Source: an uncultured Hungatella sp. (GTDB lineage Bacteria > Bacillota > Clostridia > Lachnospirales > Lachnospiraceae). From it: a stretch of DNA of 22,375 nt. The stretch is taken from positions 1-22,375 of the forward strand of contig CAJUJV010000065.1 in the NCBI GenBank assembly GCA_910586845.1, read 5' to 3'. Positions 14,038 to 21,418 of the stretch are shown one piece after another. A program made the position numbers and the translations under genes. Position 1 is the first letter of the stretch. The number at the start of each line of letters is the position of its first letter. Under the pieces are notes generated by a model. That model was not told where the DNA came from and did not search any database. It saw only the letters and a program-made list of their open reading frames with translations.

Positions 14038-15147
14038 TTACTGCTCCGCCACCGCATTCTCTGCCAGGAATGCTACCACCTTTTCTGTGAGAGCGTAATT
14101 GTTGACCGTGTCCTCACCGGCGTTCTCGATCATGGAAGCCGTATCCTCATATCCGAAATCCGCTGCCAGCTGCTCCAGGTCTGACTCCTCCACAGTGATG
14201 TTCTCCGCCCCTGCGATAGCCTGTACCACTGCATTCTGCTTGCAGCCTTCTCTGGCAATCTCCATCAACTCGGTCTCAAAAGTCTCCATATCCATGCCGT
14301 AGTAGCCTACCAGAAGTTCCAGCTCCAGACCGAACATCTGGGCCTGCTGCTCATAGGAAGCTCTCTGCTGCTGATACATGGCCTGAACAGACTCCTCCGG
14401 AGTCGTCACCTCGCTGTCAGCAACCACCTTTAAGAAGACATCTGCCTTCTTCTGCTCCTCGGCATTGTACCGGGCATCCTCTTCCATCTCTTCTCTCAGG
14501 ACCTTCCGGTACTCCTCCACGGTGGCGGAGTCTGTGTTGGAGGCGATAAATTCATCTGTCAGCTCCGGCTTTACGGATTCGCTGACCGTGTTTACCGTCA
14601 CCTCAAACACCACATCCTGGCCTGCCAGCTCTTCGCTGCCGTAGTCTTCCGGAAACGTCAGGTTCAGGCTGACCTTCTGACCGGCTTCCGCTCCGATCAG
14701 CCCATCCTCAAAACCGTCGATAAACTGCCCGGATCCCAGGGTCAGGTCAAATCCCTCAGCAGTTCCGCCGTCAAAGGCCACTCCGTCCTTATACCCCGCA
14801 TAATCGATATTTACCGTATCTCCCTCTGCTGCCGCTCTGTCCGCCTCCTGAAGGGTGGCATTGTCTTCCAGAAGGCTCTCGATGACCTGCTCGATCTCGT
14901 CGTCGGAGACTTCCACTGCAAGAGGGGTGTAGGTCACTCCCTTATAGTTGCCCAGCTTGTCCACTGTGCCCGGGTCGATAGGACCTGAAGGAGCCTCGGT
15001 CCCGGTCTCAGTCTCCCCGCCTGCCGTCGTGGCGGCGGTTTCGGCGGTCGTATCGGACTCTGCCGGCGTATCTGTTTTTTTGGAACATCCTGCTGCCAGC
15101 ATCATGGCTGTCAGACCCAGGATGCAGATTTTTAAACTTTTTTTCAT
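14038..15147 (-). CDS. Trigger-factor-like peptidyl-prolyl isomerase lipoprotein
   Basis: A 369-residue exported protein with a lipobox (MLAAGC, Cys21), then a Thr/Glu-rich spacer (about 22-60). A FKBP-type isomerase domain follows at about 109-190 (GDTVNIDYAGYKDGVAFDGG, then FIDGFEDGLIGAEAGQKVSL), and a helical region at about 195-365 matches the C-terminal chaperone domain of trigger factor. The ribosome-binding N-terminal domain of cytosolic trigger factor is replaced by the signal peptide and spacer. Automatic annotation would probably call it trigger factor, but it must act outside the membrane, presumably as a PrsA-like folding factor. First gene of the run leading to CcdA-TlpA and the zinc and potassium transporters. 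Confidence 0.9.
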   Translation of the reverse strand: MKKSLKICILGLTAMMLAAGCSKKTDTPAESDTTAETAATTAGGETETGTEAPSGPIDPGTVDKLGNYKGVTYTPLAVEVSDDEIEQVIESLLEDNATLQEADRAAAEGDTVNIDYAGYKDGVAFDGGTAEGFDLTLGSGQFIDGFEDGLIGAEAGQKVSLNLTFPEDYGSEELAGQDVVFEVTVNTVSESVKPELTDEFIASNTDSATVEEYRKVLREEMEEDARYNAEEQKKADVFLKVVADSEVTTPEESVQAMYQQQRASYEQQAQMFGLELELLVGYYGMDMETFETELMEIAREGCKQNAVVQAIAGAENITVEESDLEQLAADFGYEDTASMIENAGEDTVNNYALTEKVVAFLAENAVAEQ

Positions 15148-15214
15148 AATACTTCCCTTTTCTTTCTTTTTGATAGATTTATGATCTGCTTCCGGCCAAA
15201 AAGGCCTGATACTG

Positions 15215-15223
15215 AGTATAGCA
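15215..15223 (-). promoter_or_regulatory. Probable extended -10 promoter for the trigger-factor-like operon
   Basis: On the minus strand TGCTATACT gives a TATACT -10 with an upstream TG. The position expected for the -35 is only a T run. It would give a leader of about 60 bases containing a small GGCC/GGCC hairpin. The gap from the dtd stop (15270) to the lipoprotein start (15147) is 122 bases and holds no clear terminator, so readthrough from dtd is also possible. Confidence 0.45.
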
Positions 15224-15269
15224 TATCCTCTCTCTAAAAAAAAGTCTTTCTCTCAAATTCACAAAAAAT

Positions 15270-15716
15270 TCAGATTCCGTCACTGTCCAGCATCAGGGTA
15301 AAGGGACCGTCGTTGATCAGGGACACTTCCATGTCCGCCCCGAAGATCCCGTGCGCTACTTTGCCCACATGGAGCCGGCAGCGCTCTATCATGTGCTCAT
15401 ACAGCCGCTGGGCCTCCTCCGGCGCTCCCGCCCTGACAAAGCTGGGTCTGTTTCCCTTCCTGCAGTCCGCGTACAGGGTAAACTGGCTGACAATCAGCAG
15501 CTCGCCTCCCACGTCTGCCAGAGACAGATTGGTCTTTCCGTTTTCATCGGGAAAGATCCTCAGCCTGCAGATCTTGTCCGCCATCTTATCCGCCGCTGCC
15601 TCCGTGTCCCCGTCTCCGGCTCCCACAAGCACCAGAAATCCCTTTCCTATGGCGCCTGTGGTCTCTCCGTCCACAGATACGGCCGCTTTTTTCACTCTCT
15701 GCAGTACAACTTTCAT
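15270..15716 (-). CDS. dtd: D-aminoacyl-tRNA deacylase
   Basis: A 148-residue DTD enzyme, which hydrolyses D-amino acids (and glycine mischarged on tRNA-Ala) from tRNA. The family motif SQFTLYAD is at residues 77-84, with the catalytic-site Thr80. The cross-subunit Gly-cisPro motif lies in NDGPFT (135-140). Length is standard. The ATG at 15716 has an AGGAGG ribosome-binding site. It lies 98 bases after the small alarmone synthetase gene; in many Firmicutes dtd follows relA, so this placement echoes that pairing with a small synthetase instead. Confidence 0.96.
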   Translation of the reverse strand: MKVVLQRVKKAAVSVDGETTGAIGKGFLVLVGAGDGDTEAAADKMADKICRLRIFPDENGKTNLSLADVGGELLIVSQFTLYADCRKGNRPSFVRAGAPEEAQRLYEHMIERCRLHVGKVAHGIFGADMEVSLINDGPFTLMLDSDGI

Positions 15717-15754
15717 AGCCTTCCTCCTGTGATCCCCTTTTTTGCCTGGAAAAC

Positions 15755-15791
15755 CGGCGGCACCCGCCGCAGCCTCCCAGACTGCCGGCGG
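15755..15791 (-). other. Two mutually exclusive stem-loops before dtd
   Basis: Within the 98-base gap, CTGCCGGCGG (15782-15791) can pair with CCGCCGCAG (15764-15772) with one bulge. The same 15764-15769 bases can instead pair with 15755-15760 (CGGCGG/CCGCCG with a three-base loop), followed on the minus strand by GTTTTCC. The two cannot form together, an arrangement resembling an antiterminator and a weak terminator. No known riboswitch was recognised. Confidence 0.4.
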
Positions 15792-15814
15792 ATGCCGTCC
15801 TCCCGGATATGGTC

Positions 15815-16465
15815 TTATCCCTGTGCCTCTCTCTGACTGTTCCAGGCCAGAATCGATTCGTTCAGCGAATACATCTTGGCATCCAGCATATCCACCATAT
15901 CTGCACAGGCTTTCAGCTCCTGCTGAAGATAGGCAGGGCCTTCCCCCTCGAATTTGTAGTAGATCTTATGTTCCAGGCTGGCCCAGAAGTCCATGGCCAC
16001 GGTCCGGATCTGGATCTCCACCTTGGTCTCCACCGGACCGTCTGACAGATACACCGGTATGGTGACTACCATGTGATAGCTCTTGTAACCGTTTGGCTTG
16101 GGATTCCTGATATAATCTTTCACATAGAGCACAGTCACATCACTCTGTCTGGAGATCATATCTGCGATCTGGTAGATGTCCGACGTAAAGGAACAGATGA
16201 TACGGATCCCCGCTATGTCGCTGAGCTTTTCGGTCATGTTGGAGACGTTGACCTCATAGTGATGCCGTTTCATCTTCTTCACGATGCTCTCCGCGCTTTT
16301 GAGCCGGGATTTTACATGCTCAATAGGCGTATAGTTGTGGATATGGACGAACTCATTGTTCAGGATCTCGATCTTTACATTGATCTCCTTCAGCGCCGAG
16401 CTGTACAAAAACATCAGGGAATTCCACTGTTCTAACTGATCATACGTCTTGGGGATATGATCCAT
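15815..16465 (-). CDS. Small alarmone synthetase (RelA/SpoT synthetase domain only)
   Basis: A 216-residue protein with only the RelA/SpoT nucleotidyltransferase domain. Diagnostic pieces are DIAGIRIICSF (83-93), the G-loop segment NPKPNGYKSYH (121-131) and VEIQIRTVAMDFWASLEHK (149-167). There is no HD hydrolase, TGS or ACT domain, so it should make but not degrade (p)ppGpp, like RelQ/YjbM-type enzymes. The ATG at 16465 is 24 bases after the S1-protein stop, with an AGGGAGG site. The genomic link to an S1 RNA-binding protein and dtd suggests a translation-stress unit; which of RelP or RelQ it resembles more closely is uncertain. Confidence 0.92.
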   Translation of the reverse strand: MDHIPKTYDQLEQWNSLMFLYSSALKEINVKIEILNNEFVHIHNYTPIEHVKSRLKSAESIVKKMKRHHYEVNVSNMTEKLSDIAGIRIICSFTSDIYQIADMISRQSDVTVLYVKDYIRNPKPNGYKSYHMVVTIPVYLSDGPVETKVEIQIRTVAMDFWASLEHKIYYKFEGEGPAYLQQELKACADMVDMLDAKMYSLNESILAWNSQREAQG

Positions 16466-16489
16466 CGTATCCCTCCTCCCTGCAGTTCC

Positions 16490-17242
16490 CTATAAGTTCA
16501 GCCCTTTCAGCAGATCCCCCAGGCCTGTGAATACCTCCCCGGAACTCTTATATTCAAAACGCTCCGGCTCCTGGCTCTCCTTCTCCTCCAGATCCTTCAT
16601 GGTCAGGCTGATCTTGCCGTTCTCAACAGAACGGATCTTTACTTTTACCTTCTGTCCCTCTTTCAGGACTACTCCCGGATGCTTGATGCGCTGGCTGCTG
16701 ATCTGAGAAACATGGAGCAGGCCTGAAACGCCGCCCTCCAGCTCCACAAATGCACCGTAATCCTTCAGGCTGTCAACAGTGCCCTCCACAATATCTCCTG
16801 CCTTGTAGGCGGCCAGCTTCTCCTGACGCTCGGCTTCCCGGCGCTCTTTCAGAAGCTCCCTGGCAGACAGCACCAGACGCTTCTTCTCCGGATCCACGGT
16901 GATGACGTAGGCTTCGATGTATTTGCCGACCCAGTCCTCCAGCTTCTCCACGTATCCCAGGGACAGCTGGGATGCGGGAATAAATGCCTGAAGTTCATTT
17001 AAGTAAGCGATGGCTCCGCCTTTGACGATCTCCTTGATCTTTACCTTTACCACGGTTTTGTCAGCCTGCATCTGACGGAGCTCCTGCCACTTCTCCGCAT
17101 CGGGAGACTCTTCCGGTACATAGGTCTGATTGCGGCGCTCGTCAAACTCTTTATAAGATTCCTCCAGCTCTGCCGCATAATCCTCCATAGATTCTGCTGC
17201 CGGTGCCGCGGTCTCCTGGATTTCTTTTAATTCTTCACTCAT
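16490..17242 (-). CDS. S1-domain RNA-binding protein (ribosomal protein S1-like)
   Basis: A 250-residue protein with two S1 (OB-fold) repeats. The first (about 62-128) is divergent (KGGAIAYLNELQAFIPASQL, as in the opening repeats of bacterial S1); the second (148-217) is canonical (VEGTVDSLKDYGAFVEL, then GLLHVSQIS). An acidic N-terminal tail and a short C-terminal tail flank them. This is far shorter than four- to six-repeat ribosomal S1 but like the short RpsA-type proteins of low-GC Gram-positives. The frame opens at 17308, but the ATG at 17242 has a perfect AGGAGG 8 bases upstream and is chosen. A TATACT at 17280-17285 is a likely -10, giving a 30-base leader. Confidence 0.93.
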   Translation of the reverse strand: MSEELKEIQETAAPAAESMEDYAAELEESYKEFDERRNQTYVPEESPDAEKWQELRQMQADKTVVKVKIKEIVKGGAIAYLNELQAFIPASQLSLGYVEKLEDWVGKYIEAYVITVDPEKKRLVLSARELLKERREAERQEKLAAYKAGDIVEGTVDSLKDYGAFVELEGGVSGLLHVSQISSQRIKHPGVVLKEGQKVKVKIRSVENGKISLTMKDLEEKESQEPERFEYKSSGEVFTGLGDLLKGLNL

Positions 17243-17337
17243 TTTCTGTTCCTCCTGTAAATAAAATTCTATCTCCTCTAGTATACTATATTTTTTGTTT
17301 TTCTCCATAACTATTTTTATAGTTTTTCATAAAAAAA

Positions 17338-17360
17338 TGTGTTATATTGAAAAAAACACA
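17338..17360 (+). promoter_or_regulatory. LysR-type operator and promoter region
   Basis: TGTGTT-N11-AACACA (17338-17343 and 17355-17360) is a dyad with the T-N11-A layout of LysR-family boxes, between the divergent S1 and LysR genes. It covers a TATATT -10 (17343-17348) whose 17-base-distant -35 (17320-17325, TAGTTT) is weak. Overlap with the -10 suggests autorepression. Evidence is pattern only. Confidence 0.5.
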
Positions 17361-17387
17361 GGAAAATATAAGAAAGAGGGTCTGACC

Positions 17388-18338
17388 ATGATCAATTTTC
17401 TCAATCTGGAATATTTTCTGGCAGCCTCGGAAGAGCTTAACTTCACCAGAGCAGCCAAACGGCTTTACATCTCCCAGCAGTCTCTGAGCAATCACATCTC
17501 CAACCTGGAGAAGGAATTCGGCATCGCCCTGTTTAACCGCACGGTCCCTCTCACTCTCACCTATGCCGGCCAGGTTCTGAGGGAGAGAGCCAGAGAGATC
17601 CTGGACCTGCGGGAGGAGACGTACCAGGAGATCGCCGATATCAAGGATTTTACCAGGGGACAGCTGACCATCGGAATGTCCCACACCCGGGGACGCCGGA
17701 TCCTGCCGGAGATCCTTCCCGTCTACCAGGAGCGTTTTCCGGGCATAGAGCTTCATCTGAAGGAAGGCAATTCCACAGAACTGGACGCAGAGCTTCTCCA
17801 TGGAGACGTGGACCTGATCATCGGTATGCTGCCCTTCCGGGTAGAGGATGTGGAGACCGTTCCCATCTGCGAGGAAGAGATCCTGCTGGTAGTCCCTGAT
17901 TCCGTGCTGGAGCGGACCTATCCGGGACAGACCGGCCGTTTAAAAGAACAGCTGTCCGAGAAAGCGGATCTCACTCTGGTCAAGGACTGTCCCTTTCTCC
18001 TGATCAAGCCCGGCAACCGGGTCCGGACCCTGTCTGACGACATGTTTGCCGAGGCCGGCATCAGTCCCCGCATCACCCTGGAGACGGAGAACATCGAGAC
18101 GGTCCTGGCTCTGGCGCTCAAAGGCATGGGCATCACCTTCTATCCCAAGATGTTCATGTCCGGCCAGGAAGGCTGGAGAAGCCAGGCTGACCACCTCCTC
18201 CATGCCGGATTTTATCATCTGGACTCCCCCAAAGCTCACGGGATCTTGGGAATCGGCTACCACAAAGGACATTATATGTCCCAGGCCACCAGAGAATTCA
18301 TACGGATCGCAAAAGAAGAAGTACTCTTTCAAGTATGA
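17388..18338 (+). CDS. LysR-family transcriptional regulator
   Basis: A 316-residue LysR protein with the N-terminal winged helix (residues 1-60; FLAASEELNFTRAAKRLYIS, then QQSLSNHISNLEKEFG) and a periplasmic-binding-like effector domain (about 90-300). The frame is open from 17295, but the ATG at 17388 matches the usual LysR start (MINFLNLEYFL) and follows AAAGAGGG. It is divergent from the S1 gene and 51 bases before the DUF368 gene, in the same direction. LysR proteins usually control a neighbour, so either the DUF368 gene or the divergent S1 gene is a candidate target. The effector cannot be predicted. Confidence 0.94.
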   Translation: MINFLNLEYFLAASEELNFTRAAKRLYISQQSLSNHISNLEKEFGIALFNRTVPLTLTYAGQVLRERAREILDLREETYQEIADIKDFTRGQLTIGMSHTRGRRILPEILPVYQERFPGIELHLKEGNSTELDAELLHGDVDLIIGMLPFRVEDVETVPICEEEILLVVPDSVLERTYPGQTGRLKEQLSEKADLTLVKDCPFLLIKPGNRVRTLSDDMFAEAGISPRITLETENIETVLALALKGMGITFYPKMFMSGQEGWRSQADHLLHAGFYHLDSPKAHGILGIGYHKGHYMSQATREFIRIAKEEVLFQV

Positions 18339-18389
18339 CTCTTCTTCTCCCGTCATATAATTTACCAACATCCTCCACAAGGAGTTTCT

Positions 18390-19268
18390 ATGGATTACCT
18401 GGCCGAAATCATAAAAGGCGTTCTCATCGGCACCGCCAGCATCCTTCCCGGCATCAGCGGCGGAACCCTGGCGATCTCCATGGGCGTATATGAGCGGATC
18501 CTCCATGCCCTGACCCATCTTCACAGAGAGACAAAAAAAAGCCTGACCACTTTGTTTCCCTATATCCTGGGCATCCTGGGAGGGATCGTGGGGCTTTCTT
18601 TTTCCATGGAATATCTGTTTGATACCTGGCCTCTTCAGACCAATCTGGCTTTTATGGGGCTGATCTTCGGAGGTCTGCCGGGAGTTTTTCACAGGATCTG
18701 TCATCCCCCGGAACAGGACCGGTCCCCTGAAAGCCTCTCTGCCCTGTCTGCCGCCTTCTTTCTCACTCTGGTCATCACCACTGCCCTGTCTCTCATGAAA
18801 GCAGGACAGGGACGGCCTGACGTGGTCCTGGGCGGCGGACTCCGGGAAGGGGCTCTTTTGTTTGCCATCGGAGTGATGTCCGCAGGCACCATGGTGGTTC
18901 CCGGCATCAGCGGTTCCATGATCCTGATGATGATCGGTTACTACACCCCTCTGCTCTCGGCAGTCAACCGGACGCTGCTTGCCCTGATCATGGCCGATTT
19001 TCCAACTCTGATCGCTCAGGGAGTGATCCTGTTTCCCTTTGCCCTGGGAATGACAGCCGGCTTTTACCTGTTTGCCCTGCTGATGGAGACCATGTTCGCC
19101 AGGTTTTCCCGCATCACCTACTGCGGGGTGGCGGGACTCATACTGGCTTCTCCCATAGGGATCCTGGCAGGGCTTCCCGGATCCTGCTTCACTCCCGGCG
19201 CCGCGGTCCTGGGACTCTTCTGTTTTTTCACCGCCCTGCTCTTTGTCCTGTGGCTGGAACAGAACTGA
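18390..19268 (+). CDS. DUF368 membrane protein, PopT-like undecaprenyl-phosphate translocase
   Basis: A 292-residue polytopic DUF368 protein. The two halves each carry the family motif, PGISGG (20-25) and PGISGS (171-176), in similar settings (ASILPGISGGTLAIS and TMVVPGISGSMILM), as in an inverted-repeat transporter. Members of this family (PopT) have been shown to return undecaprenyl phosphate across the cytoplasmic membrane for reuse in wall synthesis. The ATG has AAGGAG 5 bases upstream. A TATAAT at 18356-18361 in the gap after the LysR gene may be its own -10, but no good -35 is seen. It ends four bases from the convergent EamA gene. Confidence 0.92.
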   Translation: MDYLAEIIKGVLIGTASILPGISGGTLAISMGVYERILHALTHLHRETKKSLTTLFPYILGILGGIVGLSFSMEYLFDTWPLQTNLAFMGLIFGGLPGVFHRICHPPEQDRSPESLSALSAAFFLTLVITTALSLMKAGQGRPDVVLGGGLREGALLFAIGVMSAGTMVVPGISGSMILMMIGYYTPLLSAVNRTLLALIMADFPTLIAQGVILFPFALGMTAGFYLFALLMETMFARFSRITYCGVAGLILASPIGILAGLPGSCFTPGAAVLGLFCFFTALLFVLWLEQN

Positions 19269-19272
19269 ACCC

Positions 19273-20151
19273 CTAGGCCTTCTTTTTTACGGGGATCTGA
19301 GCCAGGATAATGGCTAAAAACACCAGAAGACACCCGCCCAGTTCTTTCGGCGACAGCTTCTGCCCGAGGATAACCCATCCTGCCAGCAGGGAAAAGGCCG
19401 ATTCCAGACTGAGAATCAGCGAGGCCAGAACCGGATCCGTATTTTTCTGCGCCACCACCTGCAGCGTGTAGCCCACGCCGCAGGACATGACGCCCGCATA
19501 GAGGATCGGAGCCCATGCCGCCGCGACGGAAGCAATGCTGACGGTCTCAAAGATCAGCGCCATGACGGCAGAACAGATGCCTGCCGTAAAAAACTGCACA
19601 CAGGAAATCACCACTCCGTCCGCTTTGGGGGAGAAATAATCGATCACCAGAATATGAAAAGAGAAGCACACGGCACAGAGAAATACCAGCACATCTCCCC
19701 GTCCCACCTTCAATCCCTCTGTCATGCACAGGAGATACATGCCCACCGTGGCCAGCACCACACTGAGCCACACGCTCCAGGAGACCTTTTTCTTCATGAA
19801 GATCCCCAGAAGAGGCACGATGACGATATACAGGGCCGTGATGAATCCCGCCTTGCCCACAGTGGTATGAGCCACTCCGAACTGCTGAAAGGAACTGGCC
19901 ACAAAGAGGACAAAACCGCAGCAAATGCCGCCTTTGACTGCCATCTTTTCCCCTGCTTTATTCCGTTCTTTCCCTCTGTTCCCTGCCCGGATCAAAGGGA
20001 TCAGCACCGCGCCTCCTATGAGAAATCTGGAGGCGTTGAACGTAAACGCCCCCACATATTCCATGCCCACGCTCTGAGCCACAAAAGCCACTCCCCATAT
20101 AAGGGCCGCCAGCCCCAGCAGCAGATTGCTCCCCATGGTCTTTTTTTCCAT
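19273..20151 (-). CDS. EamA/DMT-family transporter
   Basis: A 292-residue drug/metabolite transporter with ten predicted membrane helices in two EamA repeats. The first repeat starts LLLGLAALIWGVAFVAQ and carries the FNASRFLIGG stretch; the second ends LESAFSLLAGWVILGQKLS, the classical EamA signature. Substrate unknown; relatives move amino acids or metabolites. The start is three bases after the apbE stop and its GGAGGAA ribosome-binding site is formed by the last codons of apbE, so the two are translationally coupled. Confidence 0.93.
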   Translation of the reverse strand: MEKKTMGSNLLLGLAALIWGVAFVAQSVGMEYVGAFTFNASRFLIGGAVLIPLIRAGNRGKERNKAGEKMAVKGGICCGFVLFVASSFQQFGVAHTTVGKAGFITALYIVIVPLLGIFMKKKVSWSVWLSVVLATVGMYLLCMTEGLKVGRGDVLVFLCAVCFSFHILVIDYFSPKADGVVISCVQFFTAGICSAVMALIFETVSIASVAAAWAPILYAGVMSCGVGYTLQVVAQKNTDPVLASLILSLESAFSLLAGWVILGQKLSPKELGGCLLVFLAIILAQIPVKKKA

Positions 20152-20154
20152 CGT

Positions 20155-21240
20155 CTATTCCTCCACTATAAATGCCCGGAATCCGGAACTGTACTCTTCC
20201 CTTCCATCCTGGAAGATCCACATGGCTTCCACCTGATCCAGACTCTCGATCAGCTTCTTTCCGTCCTCAAATTCCATATTGAACACTGCCGTGGACAGAC
20301 AGTCGGCCATCCCCGAGTCTCTGCACAGAATGGACACGGAATCATACTCATCCCATGGCATCAGCAGCTCCGGGTGGATGATATGGTGATACTCTTTCCC
20401 GTCTACCGTATAGTATCTCTGATAGGACCCGCTGGTCACCAGAGACATGTCCTCCAGCTCCACCGCATAGAGATATTTTGTCTCGCTGGACAGATCCGGG
20501 TTCTGGATCCCCACTCTCCACCTGGTGTTGTCCCCTCTGGAGCCGATGGCCCTCACATTGCCTCCCACGCTTACCAAGGCTTTTGTCAGTCCATCCTCTT
20601 CCAGCTTCCGGCAGACCATCTCCGCGGCATAGCCCTTGGCGACAGATCCCACATCCAGGCTCATATCCGGGTCCGGCAGATACACCGTGGAGGCTTCCTC
20701 ATCGATGACTACCTGGCCGATATCCGTGTGTTCCGCCGCTTCCCGGAGCCTGTCCATGGGCGGAAGAGCAGCCTCCTCCGGATTTTCGATGCCTTCCGTC
20801 CTGTACTCATGCCACAGAGACAGAACGCTCCCCATGGCCACATTCATGTAGCCGTCGGTTGTCTCATCCATCTTCACCGCTTCTTTCAGCATTCCGATGA
20901 TCCTCTCGTCCACCTTCACCGGAGCCGTGCCTGCCTGGTCGTTGATAGTCTTTATGTTGGCCATGCCTTCATAATCATTGTAAATGTCATAAAGCTGATG
21001 ATACTCCTTCAGCTGATCATAGAGCTCCTGAGCATATCTGCGGAAAGTTTCCTCATCCTCCGCATACCCTACCATACTGGTTACCGTGTCAAACAGGTCC
21101 AGAAACTGTACGTCGTATCTCTTAAGCTCCGGCTCTGGTCCGGCCTTTGGCGCCTTTTCTTTACACCCTGCCAGCAGCGCTGCCGGTGCGGCGGCTACGG
21201 CAGCCGCCAGAAGAACCGCCGTCCATCTTCTCTTTTTCAT
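20155..21240 (-). CDS. apbE: ApbE-family FAD:protein FMN transferase (lipoprotein)
   Basis: A 361-residue ApbE. It has a lipoprotein signal (ALLAGC, Cys26) and the FAD- and Mg-binding motifs: LDVGSVAKGYAAE (195-207), VSVGGNVRAIG (223-233), TSGSYQRYY (269-277), HHIIHP (285-290) and the Asp/Thr-containing ADCLSTAVF (312-320). It attaches FMN through a phosphoester bond to Thr of extracytoplasmic targets such as RnfG, RnfD or FMN-binding-domain lipoproteins. No Rnf/Nqr genes or FMN-binding substrate is in this window, so it acts on targets encoded elsewhere. It has its own promoter and is followed at once by the EamA gene. Confidence 0.95.
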   Translation of the reverse strand: MKKRRWTAVLLAAAVAAAPAALLAGCKEKAPKAGPEPELKRYDVQFLDLFDTVTSMVGYAEDEETFRRYAQELYDQLKEYHQLYDIYNDYEGMANIKTINDQAGTAPVKVDERIIGMLKEAVKMDETTDGYMNVAMGSVLSLWHEYRTEGIENPEEAALPPMDRLREAAEHTDIGQVVIDEEASTVYLPDPDMSLDVGSVAKGYAAEMVCRKLEEDGLTKALVSVGGNVRAIGSRGDNTRWRVGIQNPDLSSETKYLYAVELEDMSLVTSGSYQRYYTVDGKEYHHIIHPELLMPWDEYDSVSILCRDSGMADCLSTAVFNMEFEDGKKLIESLDQVEAMWIFQDGREEYSSGFRAFIVEE

Positions 21241-21280
21241 AAAGTCTTTCCTCCAGGTCTCCGTTGATTTCCGAATATTA

Positions 21281-21308
21281 AGTATATCACAAAAAAAATA
21301 CTATGCAA
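21281..21308 (-). promoter_or_regulatory. Promoter of apbE
   Basis: On the minus strand TTGCAT (21303-21308), 16 bases including a run of eight T, then TATACT (21281-21286) with an upstream TG (extended -10). It predicts a leader of about 35 bases and fits the GGAGG ribosome-binding site before the ATG at 21240. Confidence 0.65.
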
Positions 21309-21333
21309 GTTTCTTAACATTTCTTAAACATCC

Positions 21334-21362
21334 TTGCCCTTGCTCCCGGATTGTGTTATAAT
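21334..21362 (+). promoter_or_regulatory. Promoter of the PAP2-type phosphatase gene
   Basis: TTGCCC (21334-21339), 17 bases, then TATAAT (21357-21362), a consensus -10 with TG one base off the extended position. It gives a leader of about 50 bases before the ATG at 21419 and is divergent from the apbE promoter. Confidence 0.7.
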
Positions 21363-21418
21363 CCACAGAAGTTATCCATATACTAGTGTCAGGTAATTAC
21401 ACCGGAAAGGTGAGTGTT

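Noticed and set aside
19654..21267. A 537-codon plus-strand open frame
   Set aside because: It lies wholly antisense to apbE and the EamA gene, is rich in His, Gln, Arg and Pro as expected of a shadow frame in GC-rich DNA, resembles no family and has no ribosome-binding site.
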